In this document: positions 10,096 through 21,500 of the stretch, one piece after another | Numbering within the stretch: the stretch's first letter is position 1 | Layout of the letters: each line of letters starts with the position of its first letter | Source: Strobilurus pachycystidiatus | Lineage: Eukaryota; Basidiomycota; Agaricomycetes; Agaricales; Physalacriaceae | Length of the DNA stretch: 64,000 bases | Direction: 5' to 3' | NCBI GenBank assembly: GCA_019915135.1 | Contig: JAHLMK010000015.1 | Location: 310,001-374,000 of the forward strand | Position numbers and translations under genes: made by a program | Notes under the pieces: generated by a model | The model's input: only the letters and a program-made list of their open reading frames with translations | Database searches by the model: none | Told to the model about the DNA's origin: nothing

Positions 10096-13000
10096 AGCCG
10101 AATTCAGTCCTAGTGCTTCAACGAGTGGTTTGAACTTGAAGGAGGCCAGCGCCTTCGTAAGAATGTCGGCTGTCATTTCTGCAGTGGGGCAGTAGATGAC
10201 TTCTAGTGTACCGTTGCGTACTTGGTCCCGGATGAAATGATATCGTATATCAATGTGCTTTGTCCGGGCGTGGAATTGACCTAGCTCTGCGTGTGTGAGC
10301 GTGATAGCGGATTGATTATCATTGTAGATGATGAATGGGAATGAAATTGGTCCAATGAGCTCTGTAAGAAAGTGCCTGTACCACAGGGCTTCCTTTGCGC
10401 AGTATGTGAGTGAGATGTACTCGGCCTCTGTAGTTGAGAGCGCCGTAATCTCTTGCTGTTTCGAAGACCAAGATACGGCAGCGCCGTTCAAGATCAGTAC
10501 ATAGCCAGACATGGCCTTGCGATCCTCGATTGACATTCCGTCTGCATCTGCATAGACGTTGAGTCCGAGTGATTCATCGGACCCTGTGTATGTGAGTCCT
10601 AGGGTTCGAGTACCCTTGAGATATTGTAAGACTCGTTTCGCTGCATCCCAGTGAGCTCGTGCAGGGTTGTCAATGAAGCGTGATAGCATGCACACGGTGA
10701 ACGCGAGATCCGGACGCGTTGCTGTTGCTAGCCAAACTAGTCCGCCAATGAGTTCTCTATATGGAACATCTTTCATTGCGTGAATGGCCTCGTGGTCGTC
10801 CTTTGACGGGCATTGTTCGCGTGATAACTGGGTGGATGGATCAAGTGGTACCGAGACTGCTTTACAGTCTGTCATCTGGAATTTCCGGAGCAATGAGTCG
10901 ATATATGTTGTCTGTGAGAGCACCAGTGTGTGCCTCCTGCGATCCCTTTTGATTTCCATTCCAAGAAGCCAACTGATGGGTCCTAGCATTGTGATGCGGA
11001 ATATACGGCCAATCTCTTCTTGAACTTTCTTGATCAAGACGGGTGATGTACCCGTTATGGTACTGTCATCAATGTGAATGGCAATCAATATGAGATCATC
11101 TCCATGTATGAGACGATACACAGCATGATCCGAGCGAAGTGGGTGAATGCCAAGTGTGGCGAGAGCAGAGGTGAGCTTCTCATACCACTTACGGCTTGAC
11201 TGCTTGAGTCCGTATATTGTCCGTCGGAGTCTGATGACATCATGTGCGTTCCCGTTGGTGTAATGTGGCGGTTGTTCCATGTAAATCTCCTCGCTGTCTG
11301 TGAATTCGCCATTGAGAAAGGCGGCTGAGTAGTCAAACACTTCAATATCCCAATCAAAGCGTGCTGCGAGAGATAGAATGGTACGGAGTGATGAGAGCTT
11401 GGCTGTGGGTGAGAATGTCTCATAGTAGTCAACTCCGTGAACTTGTGTAAAACCGCGCGCTACGAGACGTGCCTTGTACTTGTCAATTTCACCATTTGTT
11501 TTACGTTTGATCCGCAGTGCCCATTTAGATCCGACTATATTGCGTCCAATTGGTCTCGTGACTGGACCATCACCAAATGTGCCTGTTCGTTTCATGGCTT
11601 CCATCTCGACATCCATGGCCTGTTTGAATAATGGCCAGTCATTCCTTTTCATTGCTTCTTCAACGCTTGGTGCATCTGACATGTCTGCAATGCCAGCATA
11701 TGCATACTCGACATCGGTATTGGTCTCTGATTCAGTAATGACATGATGGGCAGCTCGACGTGTTCGACTGCCTTCAATAATGTTCTTGACATCAATCTTT
11801 GCCGAAATGTCGCGTGGTGCAAGCGGTTTGATGGGTTTCACTGGCTTTAGTGGTGGACTCGATGGTGGTGTGTCTGGTGGAGTGGTAAGAGGAGATAACG
11901 ATGGACTTTGAGGTGGCTGGTCCGGCTCTGGTTGGGATGATGAGCTCTGCTCTGAAGATGTGTGCTGGATGTTTGTTGGCTGTGAAGGTGCATGCTGAGT
12001 GCTGTCCTTCTTTTCTTCAAGCCTTATCTCTAAATTCTCCCCCTCATTCAGCACTCTATGGATTGCTCCTCCTCCTTGTCGCATTGGTGGGAACTTTACG
12101 CTCCGCTCAACTCGTATTGATCGATTATCAGGATAATAGATCCGGTGTCCATTACTGTCTTGGTCGAATCCAAGCCAATAACCCTTGCGAGCGCGTCCTG
12201 CAAGCTTTGAATCGCCCTCTACGTGTACCCAGACCTTGCAGCCCCATTCTTGGACATTGCGTAAGTCTGGCTTTGATCCACGGAACACCTCGTATGGTGT
12301 ATGACCTCCTATGGCCTTTGATGATGTCCGGTTCTTCAACCAGATTGCGTGTTTCAATGCTTCTCCCCACAAGTTCATCGGGAGTCCAGATGCATGAAGC
12401 ATAGCTCGAACCTTTTCAAGAAGTGTGCGATTGAGTCTTTCGGAGACTCCATTATGTTCGGGGGTATCGTGGACTGTGAACCGACGCTGTATTCCTTTTT
12501 CATCTAGAAATGCGTCAAACTTGTGTCCTTTGTACTCGCCTCCCCCATCTGAATGCAAGATCTTGATTTTGATCCCAAATTCTTTGTCCCATCGTGCCTC
12601 AAGATCCTTGAAACTCTGCAAAGTCTCATCTTTGGCATGTAGCAACATAGCTACCGAGTAACGTGAGGCATCATCTGTGAAGGTAACAAAGTATTTCTTG
12701 TGTTGAGGTGTTTCAACAGTTGCGGGACCCCAGACGTCGCTATGGACTTGATCCCCAACTGCCCCTGATGCATTGTTCTCCCTAGATTTGGAGACAGCAC
12801 TCCGTGTCATTCTGCCATGCAGACATGACCCGCATTGATCCTTTGAGGTAGGTGAGCTTTCATCAAGCTCCAACCCTTCGATTAACTGATCCTTGACCAG
12901 CTTCTTTGCTGCGTTGACTGGAAGATGGCCCATCAGGCGGTGTAGCTCATCCACAGTTACGATACGCAGTCCATCATTGACATGATGTGCTTGAGGCTCG

Positions 13001-14273
13001 GGTACAGGTATTTGCAACCTATACAATCCATTCTGCAGTGGTATGGAACCAATCTGATGGTGTTGCTTGTCGAGGATACTGCACTTCCCATCTCCAAAAT
13101 GTATGTGATAGCCTGCCTTGTCTATGCGGCTCACGGAGAGAAGTGTTACTCCCAAGTTTGGTGCGTGTAAGACATCCTTGACAATTATATTTGACGTCTC
13201 ATTGGTTCCATTAGGGACTGTAATTTCCAGGTCACCACGTCCGATTGCTTTGAAAAGCTTCTTGTCCGCCGCTAATATCTCTCGTGACTTGATAGTCCTA
13301 TAGTTCATTAATCGATGACGCGACGGAGTCATATGTTGGGTAGCGCCGGAGTCGAAGATGTCCACATTGTACTCGCGCTCTGTTTCGATGGCTGCTGCAG
13401 CAAGTTGTTCAGAGGTAAGGGATGTCATCTCTCCAATGAGCTCTGTTTCTTCAGGCTCGTCATCCTCTTCCTCATCATTGTCTTCCTCGCTGCACTGGAG
13501 TGATGGCATCTCACCATCCTCCTCAATGTCGCTGTCACTTGCGTACAGGAGTGAGGGCCTGTTCAAGTCCGTAAGATCGTCTTCTTCGGCTAGATCGAAC
13601 TCCACCTCCTCCTCATCAGCAAACCATGCAGCGTCAAACTCCTGTTCAACCTTGGCTGCATTTGCCTTTCCATAACCCTTCTTGGGTTTCTGACCTTCCT
13701 TCCCTCCTCCCTTAGCCCAACAGTCGCGTGCCATATGCCCCTTCTTGTGGCAGTTATAGCACTCCACTCCCTTCTTGGATCCTTTGCCGCCATTCTTGCT
13801 GTAAAATGCGGCCTCCTTCTCGCCCTTGTTTCCGGACCTGACTCTTCGTCGGTCTGCTTCATCGGCAATGCCCTGTAGCACTGTATCGGGATCGAGAGGT
13901 TTTCCAAGGAGTGTAGCAGCACCCGTCAATGCGGACAGGTACGTTTCATATGAGCTGGGGAGGGAACCGAGCACGATTGCAACAAAGTTGTCGTCTCCGG
14001 GGTCTGCTCCCATTGCGATGAGGTCCTTGCGTATGGACTGTAGTTTTGTTAGGTGATCCTTCACGTCACCTCCATCTGCGCATCGCTCATCCTGGAGCTT
14101 CCTACGCAGATCCACGGTCACCATCTTTGACTTCTTCTCATACTCCGATTTCACCTTCTCCCACATCAGTTTCGCGGTCGCTTCGCCTTTGACCTTCAGG
14201 AACAACGAGTCCGAAATTGTAGAGGCAATGCCTTGCTTAACGACAGCCTGCTCGGACTTCCAGATCCGGCGCC
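10093..14273 (-). CDS. Copia Gag-Pol, main part (interrupted at its N-terminal end)
   Basis: About 1,390 residues of a copia polyprotein in the order gag, protease, integrase, reverse transcriptase, RNase H. Visible in order: a CCHC zinc knuckle (CYNCHKKGHMARDC); the protease motif FDSGATQHM; an integrase HHCC region (HRLMGH...CGSCLHG); a D-D-E core (SDVWGP, SDGGGEYKG, TPEHNGVSERLNRT); RT with FSPTAKLSSLR, FDYSAAFLNGEF, GLKQSSRKW and a HIDD catalytic box where copia usually has YVDD; and RNase H (YADADG, TTEAEYISL). Integrase ahead of RT identifies copia. The frame is open throughout. Upstream it runs into the gypsy LTR, so its natural start is at 27401. Removing the insertion and one GCGCC copy leaves the frame open, so the element was probably coding-competent until the gypsy insertion. 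Confidence 0.93.
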
Positions 14274-14872
14274 TGTAAGACGGCACCCAAATATAGGTAG
14301 TAGTCTTAACTCACAGTTGGGCGAAACTACTCTTCGTAATCTAGCGAGCGATAATGAGCACTACGTAGTACGCAGTGGTGTCGATGACTGTCCAAGGGGT
14401 CTTACTCAATGAAGAGAAGACAGTGTCAGCAACGCAGATGTCGTAGATCTGCTGATGACAATGTCGGCGTAATCGAACTCTTAGTTCGACCTAGACGCAG
14501 ACGAGTGACTACCTCACGAGGATAGTCTAGTTCTCAAGGCTTCGAATACCGATGATTCCTTTGAATCGGTGGCTCTTCGACGAGTCTCAAGACAGGTTAG
14601 TGACCTTAACTCCGTAGGGATCCTTATCCACTGGCCTGACGCAGGTCCAATAACTTCCTGATAGACAGAGAAGGGTGGGCAAGAATATTGAAGAGTAAAA
14701 AGATATCATTCGAAGCCTACAGCTCCCTTTATATAGTGTACAGCTTTGAGTCATAGAGTAATCACATGTAATTTACGATTATGACTCATTCTATGGCAGC
14801 ACACGGCGCCGGACGAGAAGCACACGGTGTCATACTCTAAATATATCAAACAAATTAAATATCCCCATTACA
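14274..14872 (-). repeat. 3' LTR of the gypsy element
   Basis: 599 bp, TG...CA. It appears identical to 26545-27143. It contains a TATATAGTG stretch near 14733 and short inverted motifs (ACTACGTAGTA). Confidence 0.95.
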
Positions 14873-14885
14873 GAGCCCCCCAACT
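14873..14885 (-). promoter_or_regulatory. Gypsy polypurine tract
   Basis: On the minus strand GAGTTGGGGGGCTC immediately precedes the 3' LTR. It is purine-rich, as expected for the plus-strand primer. Confidence 0.6.
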
Positions 14886-14931
14886 CTATGATTCAAAGGT
14901 TACAGTTACAAGGTACTAGTCAACTCCTCCT

Positions 14932-17496
14932 TTACCACTGTTCTAAATGGTCATAACCATCCGGACCAGCATAGTCTTCATCTAATTCCATCTCAGACAG
15001 GCGGATGTCTGTAAACTTACCGACAAACCCCATTTCCACCAGACGACGACCATACTCTACATCCGAACGCGAGGGATGGTAACATATCGCGTACCCCTCT
15101 TCCTCGACAAAAGATTCAAAATACTGCTTCCAGTCTCTAGCAGAGCGCAACACAGGTATCCCCTGCTCCACTGTAGTCCATATTGCCTCAAAAAGACGCG
15201 AGCAGTCCTCGTTCCAGACTCCTGCTGAGTACGGAGGATAGTGCTTCTGCATAACTTGATCAAGAGGAAACATGGAACGACCCGAAGAATAGCCAAAGAG
15301 AGAATAACGAGTGGAGGGCGGGAACGCGTCCGTTACGGCTATTCCCGGATGACCCCGACGATTGGCCAACGTACTCGTAGTTCGTTGATTGTAATGTACG
15401 GCGAGAAAGGACGGGCCTTTATGCATTCGTTCCAGCATGGACACGCTTCCTACTAAACGGAACATCAACCACGAGGTTCCCTTCCCATCCATCAAGGCGC
15501 CCGCGGGAGCATTCGGTTGCAGGGCGACGCGAGTAGCCTCAATCCTCCAAGACGCAGCCAAGTCAAAAGGAGTGGCTTCGGCGTCGAGAGCCAGACCCCG
15601 AAAGCCCGCTTGAGACGATAAAGCAAGAGTGTCTAGATGCGTAGTAGAGAAGTCTTCGAGGGAGACAGTGAAGGAAGGAAGATCGTCCTCTGGAACGAAG
15701 ACTTTAATCGGCAAGTAGTTACAAATACACTCGTTAAGCAAGGCACTGCTAGAGTTGACCTCGCGGCTTCCAGTCAGAGACCGTACGCGCAGGACGATCT
15801 GAGTAGTCCAGGGGAGTTGAACATAGCTCTTGTTGAGAAGAACCTCGCTCCACCCCATCTTCAAGACATCAGGAATAAGGCTGTCGTGCCCTTTCGGGCC
15901 GCACGAACGGTCCCATTCCCGCAAATCGTGCTCGTAGAATGCTGGAAGGAAACGATTTCGCTCTCCTTCCACCAAGGGGAACGGATGAGTGGCGTACCCG
16001 GGCCACAAGTTATCGATTCTTAAAGTAGCCGAGTCGCGACGGAATTCAGCTTCAGGCCAAGCGTACCCGTACGACGTGACAGGGTTTATCAGGGCGTCTG
16101 TTGAATGAGTGAGCGTCTCGGATGCGCCGTGGGAGGTAGTCTTACCATCATTGAATCCCATTTCCACGTCTACTCGCTCTTCTTTGACCGGGACGTTGCC
16201 CGTGGTATGCCTCCATCCACATAACGTCTCCTCATGAGAGTGATCTCCACACCATTGACACATCTTAGGTTCAACTTTGACGCGTTCGGGATGCGGAGTC
16301 TTGCGAAAGACTCTCGGAGTAGGTGAGGTGATAGTCCCAGGACGCCGGAATGTCCGCACGATGCGCGAGCGTTTCGTAGAGTTGTTATCCGAGCATGACG
16401 AGTCCACGATTGCTGGAGTGTAAGGTTGTCCGACCGAAGACGAAGATCCTCTCGAATCGGACTGAGAACGCGGAGGAGAACGAGGAGGCATCGGAGAGGA
16501 GGGATGGTAACTAGCTGAACGTCCATCTAATTTCACTTCAGCTTTTACATCACTCAACTCTTTTGAGCGTTGCTCACCATCTCCCGAGGACGAGGATTCT
16601 TGCAAATCTCCAAAGACTGTGGGTGCATAGTCATTGATAGCCTGAATCGGGCGTCGAGGATCTTGAGTAGGTATTGTCATTCCTATGTTGGTACTTGTGA
16701 GTCTAGGCCCGCTACTGCATTTCGAAGCTGACAATGTACCAACATCCTTTGCCGCCGTGATCTGGTCAAGGTAGGGAAATAACTGAACGATCTCCGCCCA
16801 GTTCAGTAGCGAATACGGAGCCGGGGCGACAAAGGCAAAGGGACGGTTCGCCATCGCATTCCCAGTATTGGCCAGAACTGAGCGAGGGCCGTGAGACGCG
16901 AGAAAACGGTCGGGGATGGAGAGAATGATGGAATGGTGTCGAGTTTTCCTGCCATCCCATAACGCCTTCTTGGCCGCCCGATCTGCGGAAGAATTCTTGG
17001 GGTAGCGAAGACGTTCTCGCCACATGAACGTCCTCACTACGCGTCCTTTGGCGTTCGAGTGCGTTTCCGAGGTGTACAAGTAGCGCGCCAGTCTAGCCAG
17101 ATCTAGATTGATTGGAATATCGCGCCAGCCAGGAATATGGATGAAATGAAGAGCGCCGGGATGAACGGCTGCGGGAATCGAGGAAGATTGAACACGAGTA
17201 AATTTTTGCAGATGCTCGTCGGCGTGGCTGAAATCCTTCGCCGCCTCCCGGAAGATGGGAATCGTCCAAGGGTCGACCTCCTCTTTAGCGCGCTCGCACT
17301 CGGCGTGATAGGTAAGGCTCCAGAAAGGATGTATGCGCGTAAGGCGGCGATTCGCGGGAAGAGAACGGTCGAAGAGGGGAAATAAAACGGGGGCGTGATC
17401 TTTATACCCCCTACTCTTTATACCCCCTACGGATGCCGTAGCCGTGGCATGGAATAGATGGATCAAAGAGAGCGCCGCGAAAGTAAACGTCGTCAA
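14932..17496 (-). CDS. Gypsy accessory frame, second part with CCHC zinc knuckle
   Basis: An open frame of 854 codons on the sense strand of the gypsy element, ending 60 bases before the 3' LTR. The ATG at 17496 is probably not the real start: its first ~28 codons overlap the upstream frame, and the true reading likely enters from that frame at ~17411-17430. Around residue 412-425 is a perfect CX2CX4HX4C knuckle (CQWCGDHSHEETLC), the nucleic-acid-binding motif of retroelement Gag proteins, preceded by a Ser/Arg/Pro-rich linker. The rest resembles nothing I know. A nucleic-acid-binding accessory protein is my inference. It could also be a captured host gene. Confidence 0.6.
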   Translation of the reverse strand: MTTFTFAALSLIHLFHATATASVGGIKSRGYKDHAPVLFPLFDRSLPANRRLTRIHPFWSLTYHAECERAKEEVDPWTIPIFREAAKDFSHADEHLQKFTRVQSSSIPAAVHPGALHFIHIPGWRDIPINLDLARLARYLYTSETHSNAKGRVVRTFMWRERLRYPKNSSADRAAKKALWDGRKTRHHSIILSIPDRFLASHGPRSVLANTGNAMANRPFAFVAPAPYSLLNWAEIVQLFPYLDQITAAKDVGTLSASKCSSGPRLTSTNIGMTIPTQDPRRPIQAINDYAPTVFGDLQESSSSGDGEQRSKELSDVKAEVKLDGRSASYHPSSPMPPRSPPRSQSDSRGSSSSVGQPYTPAIVDSSCSDNNSTKRSRIVRTFRRPGTITSPTPRVFRKTPHPERVKVEPKMCQWCGDHSHEETLCGWRHTTGNVPVKEERVDVEMGFNDGKTTSHGASETLTHSTDALINPVTSYGYAWPEAEFRRDSATLRIDNLWPGYATHPFPLVEGERNRFLPAFYEHDLREWDRSCGPKGHDSLIPDVLKMGWSEVLLNKSYVQLPWTTQIVLRVRSLTGSREVNSSSALLNECICNYLPIKVFVPEDDLPSFTVSLEDFSTTHLDTLALSSQAGFRGLALDAEATPFDLAASWRIEATRVALQPNAPAGALMDGKGTSWLMFRLVGSVSMLERMHKGPSFLAVHYNQRTTSTLANRRGHPGIAVTDAFPPSTRYSLFGYSSGRSMFPLDQVMQKHYPPYSAGVWNEDCSRLFEAIWTTVEQGIPVLRSARDWKQYFESFVEEEGYAICYHPSRSDVEYGRRLVEMGFVGKFTDIRLSEMELDEDYAGPDGYDHLEQW
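17399..17430 (+). repeat. Exact 16-bp tandem duplication breaking the accessory frame
   Basis: TCTTTATACCCCCTAC is present twice without a spacer (17399-17414 and 17415-17430). Sixteen bases shift the frame by one and create the stop of the upstream frame. One copy would join the two frames without a stop. Confidence 0.9.
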
Positions 17497-18208
17497 GGGA
17501 ATTATTGATTAGGAACGTCCGGCTGGCTTGAGACAAGGTCGCGTCCCAACCCGTGCCTGCCACACACCGCCACCAGGAGATGACGGAGATAAGCGTGTTG
17601 AAGACAACGGTGGCTATAGCGCGGACTAATTTAACGTCTTCCGCTCCCGCCATCTTCACCCATAGAATCGAAGGGTCCAGCGACGCCGGCAAGGGAGTGC
17701 CCTCAGCAAACAAAGGGTGCTGCCTAATCTCTTCAATACACACCTCGGCACTGGCAAGATCGGCAACCATTCTTCCCGCGGCCACCAGGTCGATAATCAC
17801 GCCGCCTCCCACAGCCTGTCGCACGATGTTGGGACCCGACTGGCTCAAGTCCTGGAACCATTTACCATGCGCCGTGTCCTCCGAGGAGCCGTATGCCAGG
17901 AAGGGCTGGCGTTCATCGTAACGGACCGGGGCCTTTACGAGGTCCATGTGAACGATAAGTCGTCTTATTTCTTCCAGAGTCAAGGTCTTTCTGACGACGG
18001 TAGGCGCCGTTTCGTTACAGGCCTCGTACACAACATCTGGATACGGAAGATAAGGGATGTTTGCAGCGACAATGGGAACGCAACCGGGTTTTTCAAGTAC
18101 GAGACTGATCGGTATGTCTCTGTTGCTGTCGGTGAGGCAGAGGGCTGGGGACATGTTGAACAACGTTAACGAGGCGGTCGGTTGGGATGTGATTTCACGT
18201 CGATTCAA
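17411..18208 (-). CDS. Gypsy accessory frame, first part (broken)
   Basis: 265 codons starting 294 bases after the gag-pol stop and reading in the same direction. I recognise no family. The sequence looks like real protein: balanced composition, a hydrophobic stretch (VRAIATVVFNTLISVISWW) near residue 210 and no low complexity. It ends at a TAG created by an exact 16-bp tandem duplication (17399-17430). With a single copy of the 16 bases the frame would run on into the next, 854-codon frame, giving one protein of about 1,085 residues. Its place between pol and the 3' LTR is where envelope-like or antisense-type extra genes of gypsy elements are found, but I see no signal peptide or fusion features. 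Confidence 0.6.
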   Translation of the reverse strand: MNRREITSQPTASLTLFNMSPALCLTDSNRDIPISLVLEKPGCVPIVAANIPYLPYPDVVYEACNETAPTVVRKTLTLEEIRRLIVHMDLVKAPVRYDERQPFLAYGSSEDTAHGKWFQDLSQSGPNIVRQAVGGGVIIDLVAAGRMVADLASAEVCIEEIRQHPLFAEGTPLPASLDPSILWVKMAGAEDVKLVRAIATVVFNTLISVISWWRCVAGTGWDATLSQASRTFLINNSLDDVYFRGALFDPSIPCHGYGIRRGYKE

Positions 18209-18501
18209 GTGCGAGCTCCGAGCTTTTATCCTTCACGCTAATCTGCCTGCAGGTGAACCATGCTTTTGATATGCCTCATTACCACCCTCGAACCGCACTT
18301 ATCTCTATGTAAGTGACTCATAGTTATACCTCGAGGCGTCGTTTTCTCTGTTCTGATTTCTATGTCTGATCAGGTGAGCGTACGTTCATTAAAGCCCTTG
18401 TCGTCTTGTTCACTTTGTGTAAGTTAGATGTCTCGGTCATAATTACGTTAATAGATATTTTGTACGCGATCCTGCGCGACTTTACCAATAGTTACGCGTT
18501 T

Positions 18502-21500
18502 TCATAGGTTGTTATCGCGTCTATACCTTCGAACAAGATCCGGGGCATTCGTGACATCCGCTGCAGTACCCCATGAGTCGAATTGGGGTCCATATTCTTT
18601 CCACCGGACTAGGTATTGTAATTTCCCTTTCCGGAATCGATGTCCAACAATCTCTTCAACTTCATACTCCTCTTTTTCCTCTCCTTCATCTTGAGTCTCA
18701 GTTAAGAGAGTTCGATTGGGCCATTCCGGAGTAGAGGGTACATATGGCTTCAGGTGTTCAATGTTGAACACTGGTGATCCTGGATACTTGCTGCTTAAGC
18801 GAAGTCGATACACCTTTGGATTGATACATTCCATGATCTCAAAAGGTCCAATCCATACTTGAGAAAGTTTAGCACCTTTACCCTTGGATTCTTTCCATTT
18901 CAAAGTATGTGGGTTAACTAATACTTGAGAGCCAACAGCGAACTTTGGAGCAGGTTTTCTTCCTTGGTTATAGTACTTTGCCTGTGTTTCCTGTGACCGT
19001 GCAATACTGGTCCTGGCACTCTCTCTATGCATCCGGAGTTGATCCATGAACTGTTGAGCTTCGGGAGTCAAAGAATAGTCCGTTGTTGAAGAAGAAGGAA
19101 CCGGAACCATTCTATCCAAGGGTGAGGATGGCTTGAATCCTAGCAGAATCTCAAAGGGACTAACTCCTGTGGATGCACTCACATGTGAGTTGTAAGCAAA
19201 TTCTAAAAGATGTAAGTACTCAGCCCATGAATCCTTTTTATCAGTTACGTATCCTCGCAATAACACTTCCAGATGCTTATTGATGATTTCTGTTTGCCCA
19301 TCATGCTGAGGATGATGAGCCGAAGAAAGAGCCATACGTGTTTTGAGTTGCTTCGCAATTCCTCTCCAGAAGTCAGAGGTCCATCTGGGGTCCCTATCTG
19401 CTATAATACTCTCTGGTATGCCAAATCGAGAGATCACGTTCTTCGTGAACAAGCTAGCAAATTCTTCTGCATCCACTCCAGTAGTAGTTGGAATGAATTG
19501 AGCATGCTTTGAGAGCCTGTCAACAACTACAAGTATGGCGTTATATTCGCTTGACCAAGGTAAGTCCACTATGAAATCCATTGATACCGATTCATAAGGT
19601 CGTGCTGGAATAGGATTTGGAATGAGCATTCCAAACCTGTTGAAGTTAGTTTTCTTGATTTTCTGACATACATCGCATGTGTCGCAGAACTTCTGTATGT
19701 CTATTCTCATCCGTTTCCAATAGAATTTAGTGGATAGTTTTGACCATAATTGCTCGGCGCTCATGTGAGCTGTTTCCATAGGAGATTCATGTGCTTCCGA
19801 TAATATTTCCTGCTGCATAGATTGAGGAACACATAATCGAGGTTGAAAGTTTGCCTCTATGAAATATAATAAGTTATTCTCATCTTTGAAGAATCGTTGA
19901 CCTGCAGAGCGAGAGTCTTTTGCCACAAGAGTTTCTTGATAAACCGTCTTGAGACCTCGATCTTTACGATAACCTTCAATGAACTCATTTCGTAACTTCT
20001 CCTCCATAATCACATGTATACTTGGCTCAGGCAAGTTAAGGTTTGACCATAGATCTGCTGATTTCCGATCTAGATCGAGTTTCGGATCAGACGGAGATAG
20101 CGGAGCTTCGGAAGGTGAAGGTAGATTTTCTTTTTGATCCGATAGATCTTTACCCTTAGTGCCCCCCAAATCTAACTTAGCCTTTCGTTCCTGACCTCGG
20201 GTAGTGACAAAAGCATCTGCGTGACCCCAAAGAGCTTCTATTCGCTTTGCTGGCATGTTAGCAAGTAACTCCTCCTGGCTTGCTGCTAAATCGTTATTAG
20301 GCTCTAAGCTAGGCTCATGAGTCTTGTCCGGAGATACTTGAAATGGAGGATCTCTGGGTAGACGTGACAACGGATCTACATTTGAGTGCACTCGACCAGG
20401 ACGGTGAACAATTTCTAACTTAGGAGCATATGCGGAAAATACCGTTCCCCATGAAGCAAGGCGACGATTAGCGTTCTCGTAAGTCTTAGCCCATTGCAAA
20501 GCTGCGTGGTCAGTGACCAATACAATATACTCACCTTCGACAAAAGGCTGGAATCGAACAAGGCCTTCTTTTGCAGCTAGGGCTTCGCGTTCCGTAGTGG
20601 AATATCTTGTCTCTGCTCCTCGGAATCGACGAGAATAGTAAGCAATGACTCGTTCAACCCAGACTACTGTTTCGTCAAGCGTAGCCCCCCAAGCCTGATT
20701 GTAGACTTGATGATCATTCTTCACATTGAGCTTAGTGAACAATCGAGGTATGTCTTGCCCTGTTTCCCATGCTTTCTTCAACAAGTCATAGCTTTTAGTT
20801 CCGACCAAATCCTTGACATAGATTTGCTGTATTTGCTGTAGAGTACAGCCGCAAGCTTCATCTGAGGCGTCGGTGTAAAGTCGATAGGGCAAACCTTCTT
20901 GAGGATGTGCTAGTACTGGTGCTTCCTTCAAGGCATTCTTTGCTGTTTCCCATGCGTATTCATGCTCTGCAGACCATTCCCACTTTGCTCCTTTTCGTAG
21001 GTTTTGGAACAAAGGACCCATTCGATCTGCAAAATAAGGAATGAAACTCTGAAAGTATACTAGCATTCCAATGAAGGATTGTAAGTCTGAAACCTTTTCA
21101 GGACGTTTGAGTTCCATAATGGCAGCCACTTTCTGTTCGTGAGTGGCTAGACCTAAACGTGAGACTTTATGGCCTAATAACAAGATAGATGAGTAGAAGA
21201 AATGACATTTAGAGGGAGAGAGAGTCAATCCACTATCTTCGATGACTTGAAGAACTTGATCAAGATGACTGATATGTTCTTCAAAAGACTTTGAATAGAC
21301 TACAATATCATCAATATATACCAGTGCAAAGAGCCACAAATAAGGGGACAGTATGCCCTGCATGACTCGTTGAAAGATAGATGGCCCATTTCTCAATCCA
21401 AAAGGCATTCGTTTGAATTGAAACAGACCTCGATGAGTGCGAAATCCTGTTTTTTCTATGTCATCCTTCCACATATCCAGTTGAGTGAATCCTGAAAGAG

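Noticed and set aside
14932..17496. Reading the extra gypsy gene as an envelope
   Set aside because: The hydrophobic start of the 854-codon frame arises only from the shifted frame. No convincing signal peptide, fusion peptide or terminal membrane anchor is present, and a zinc knuckle argues for nucleic-acid binding.
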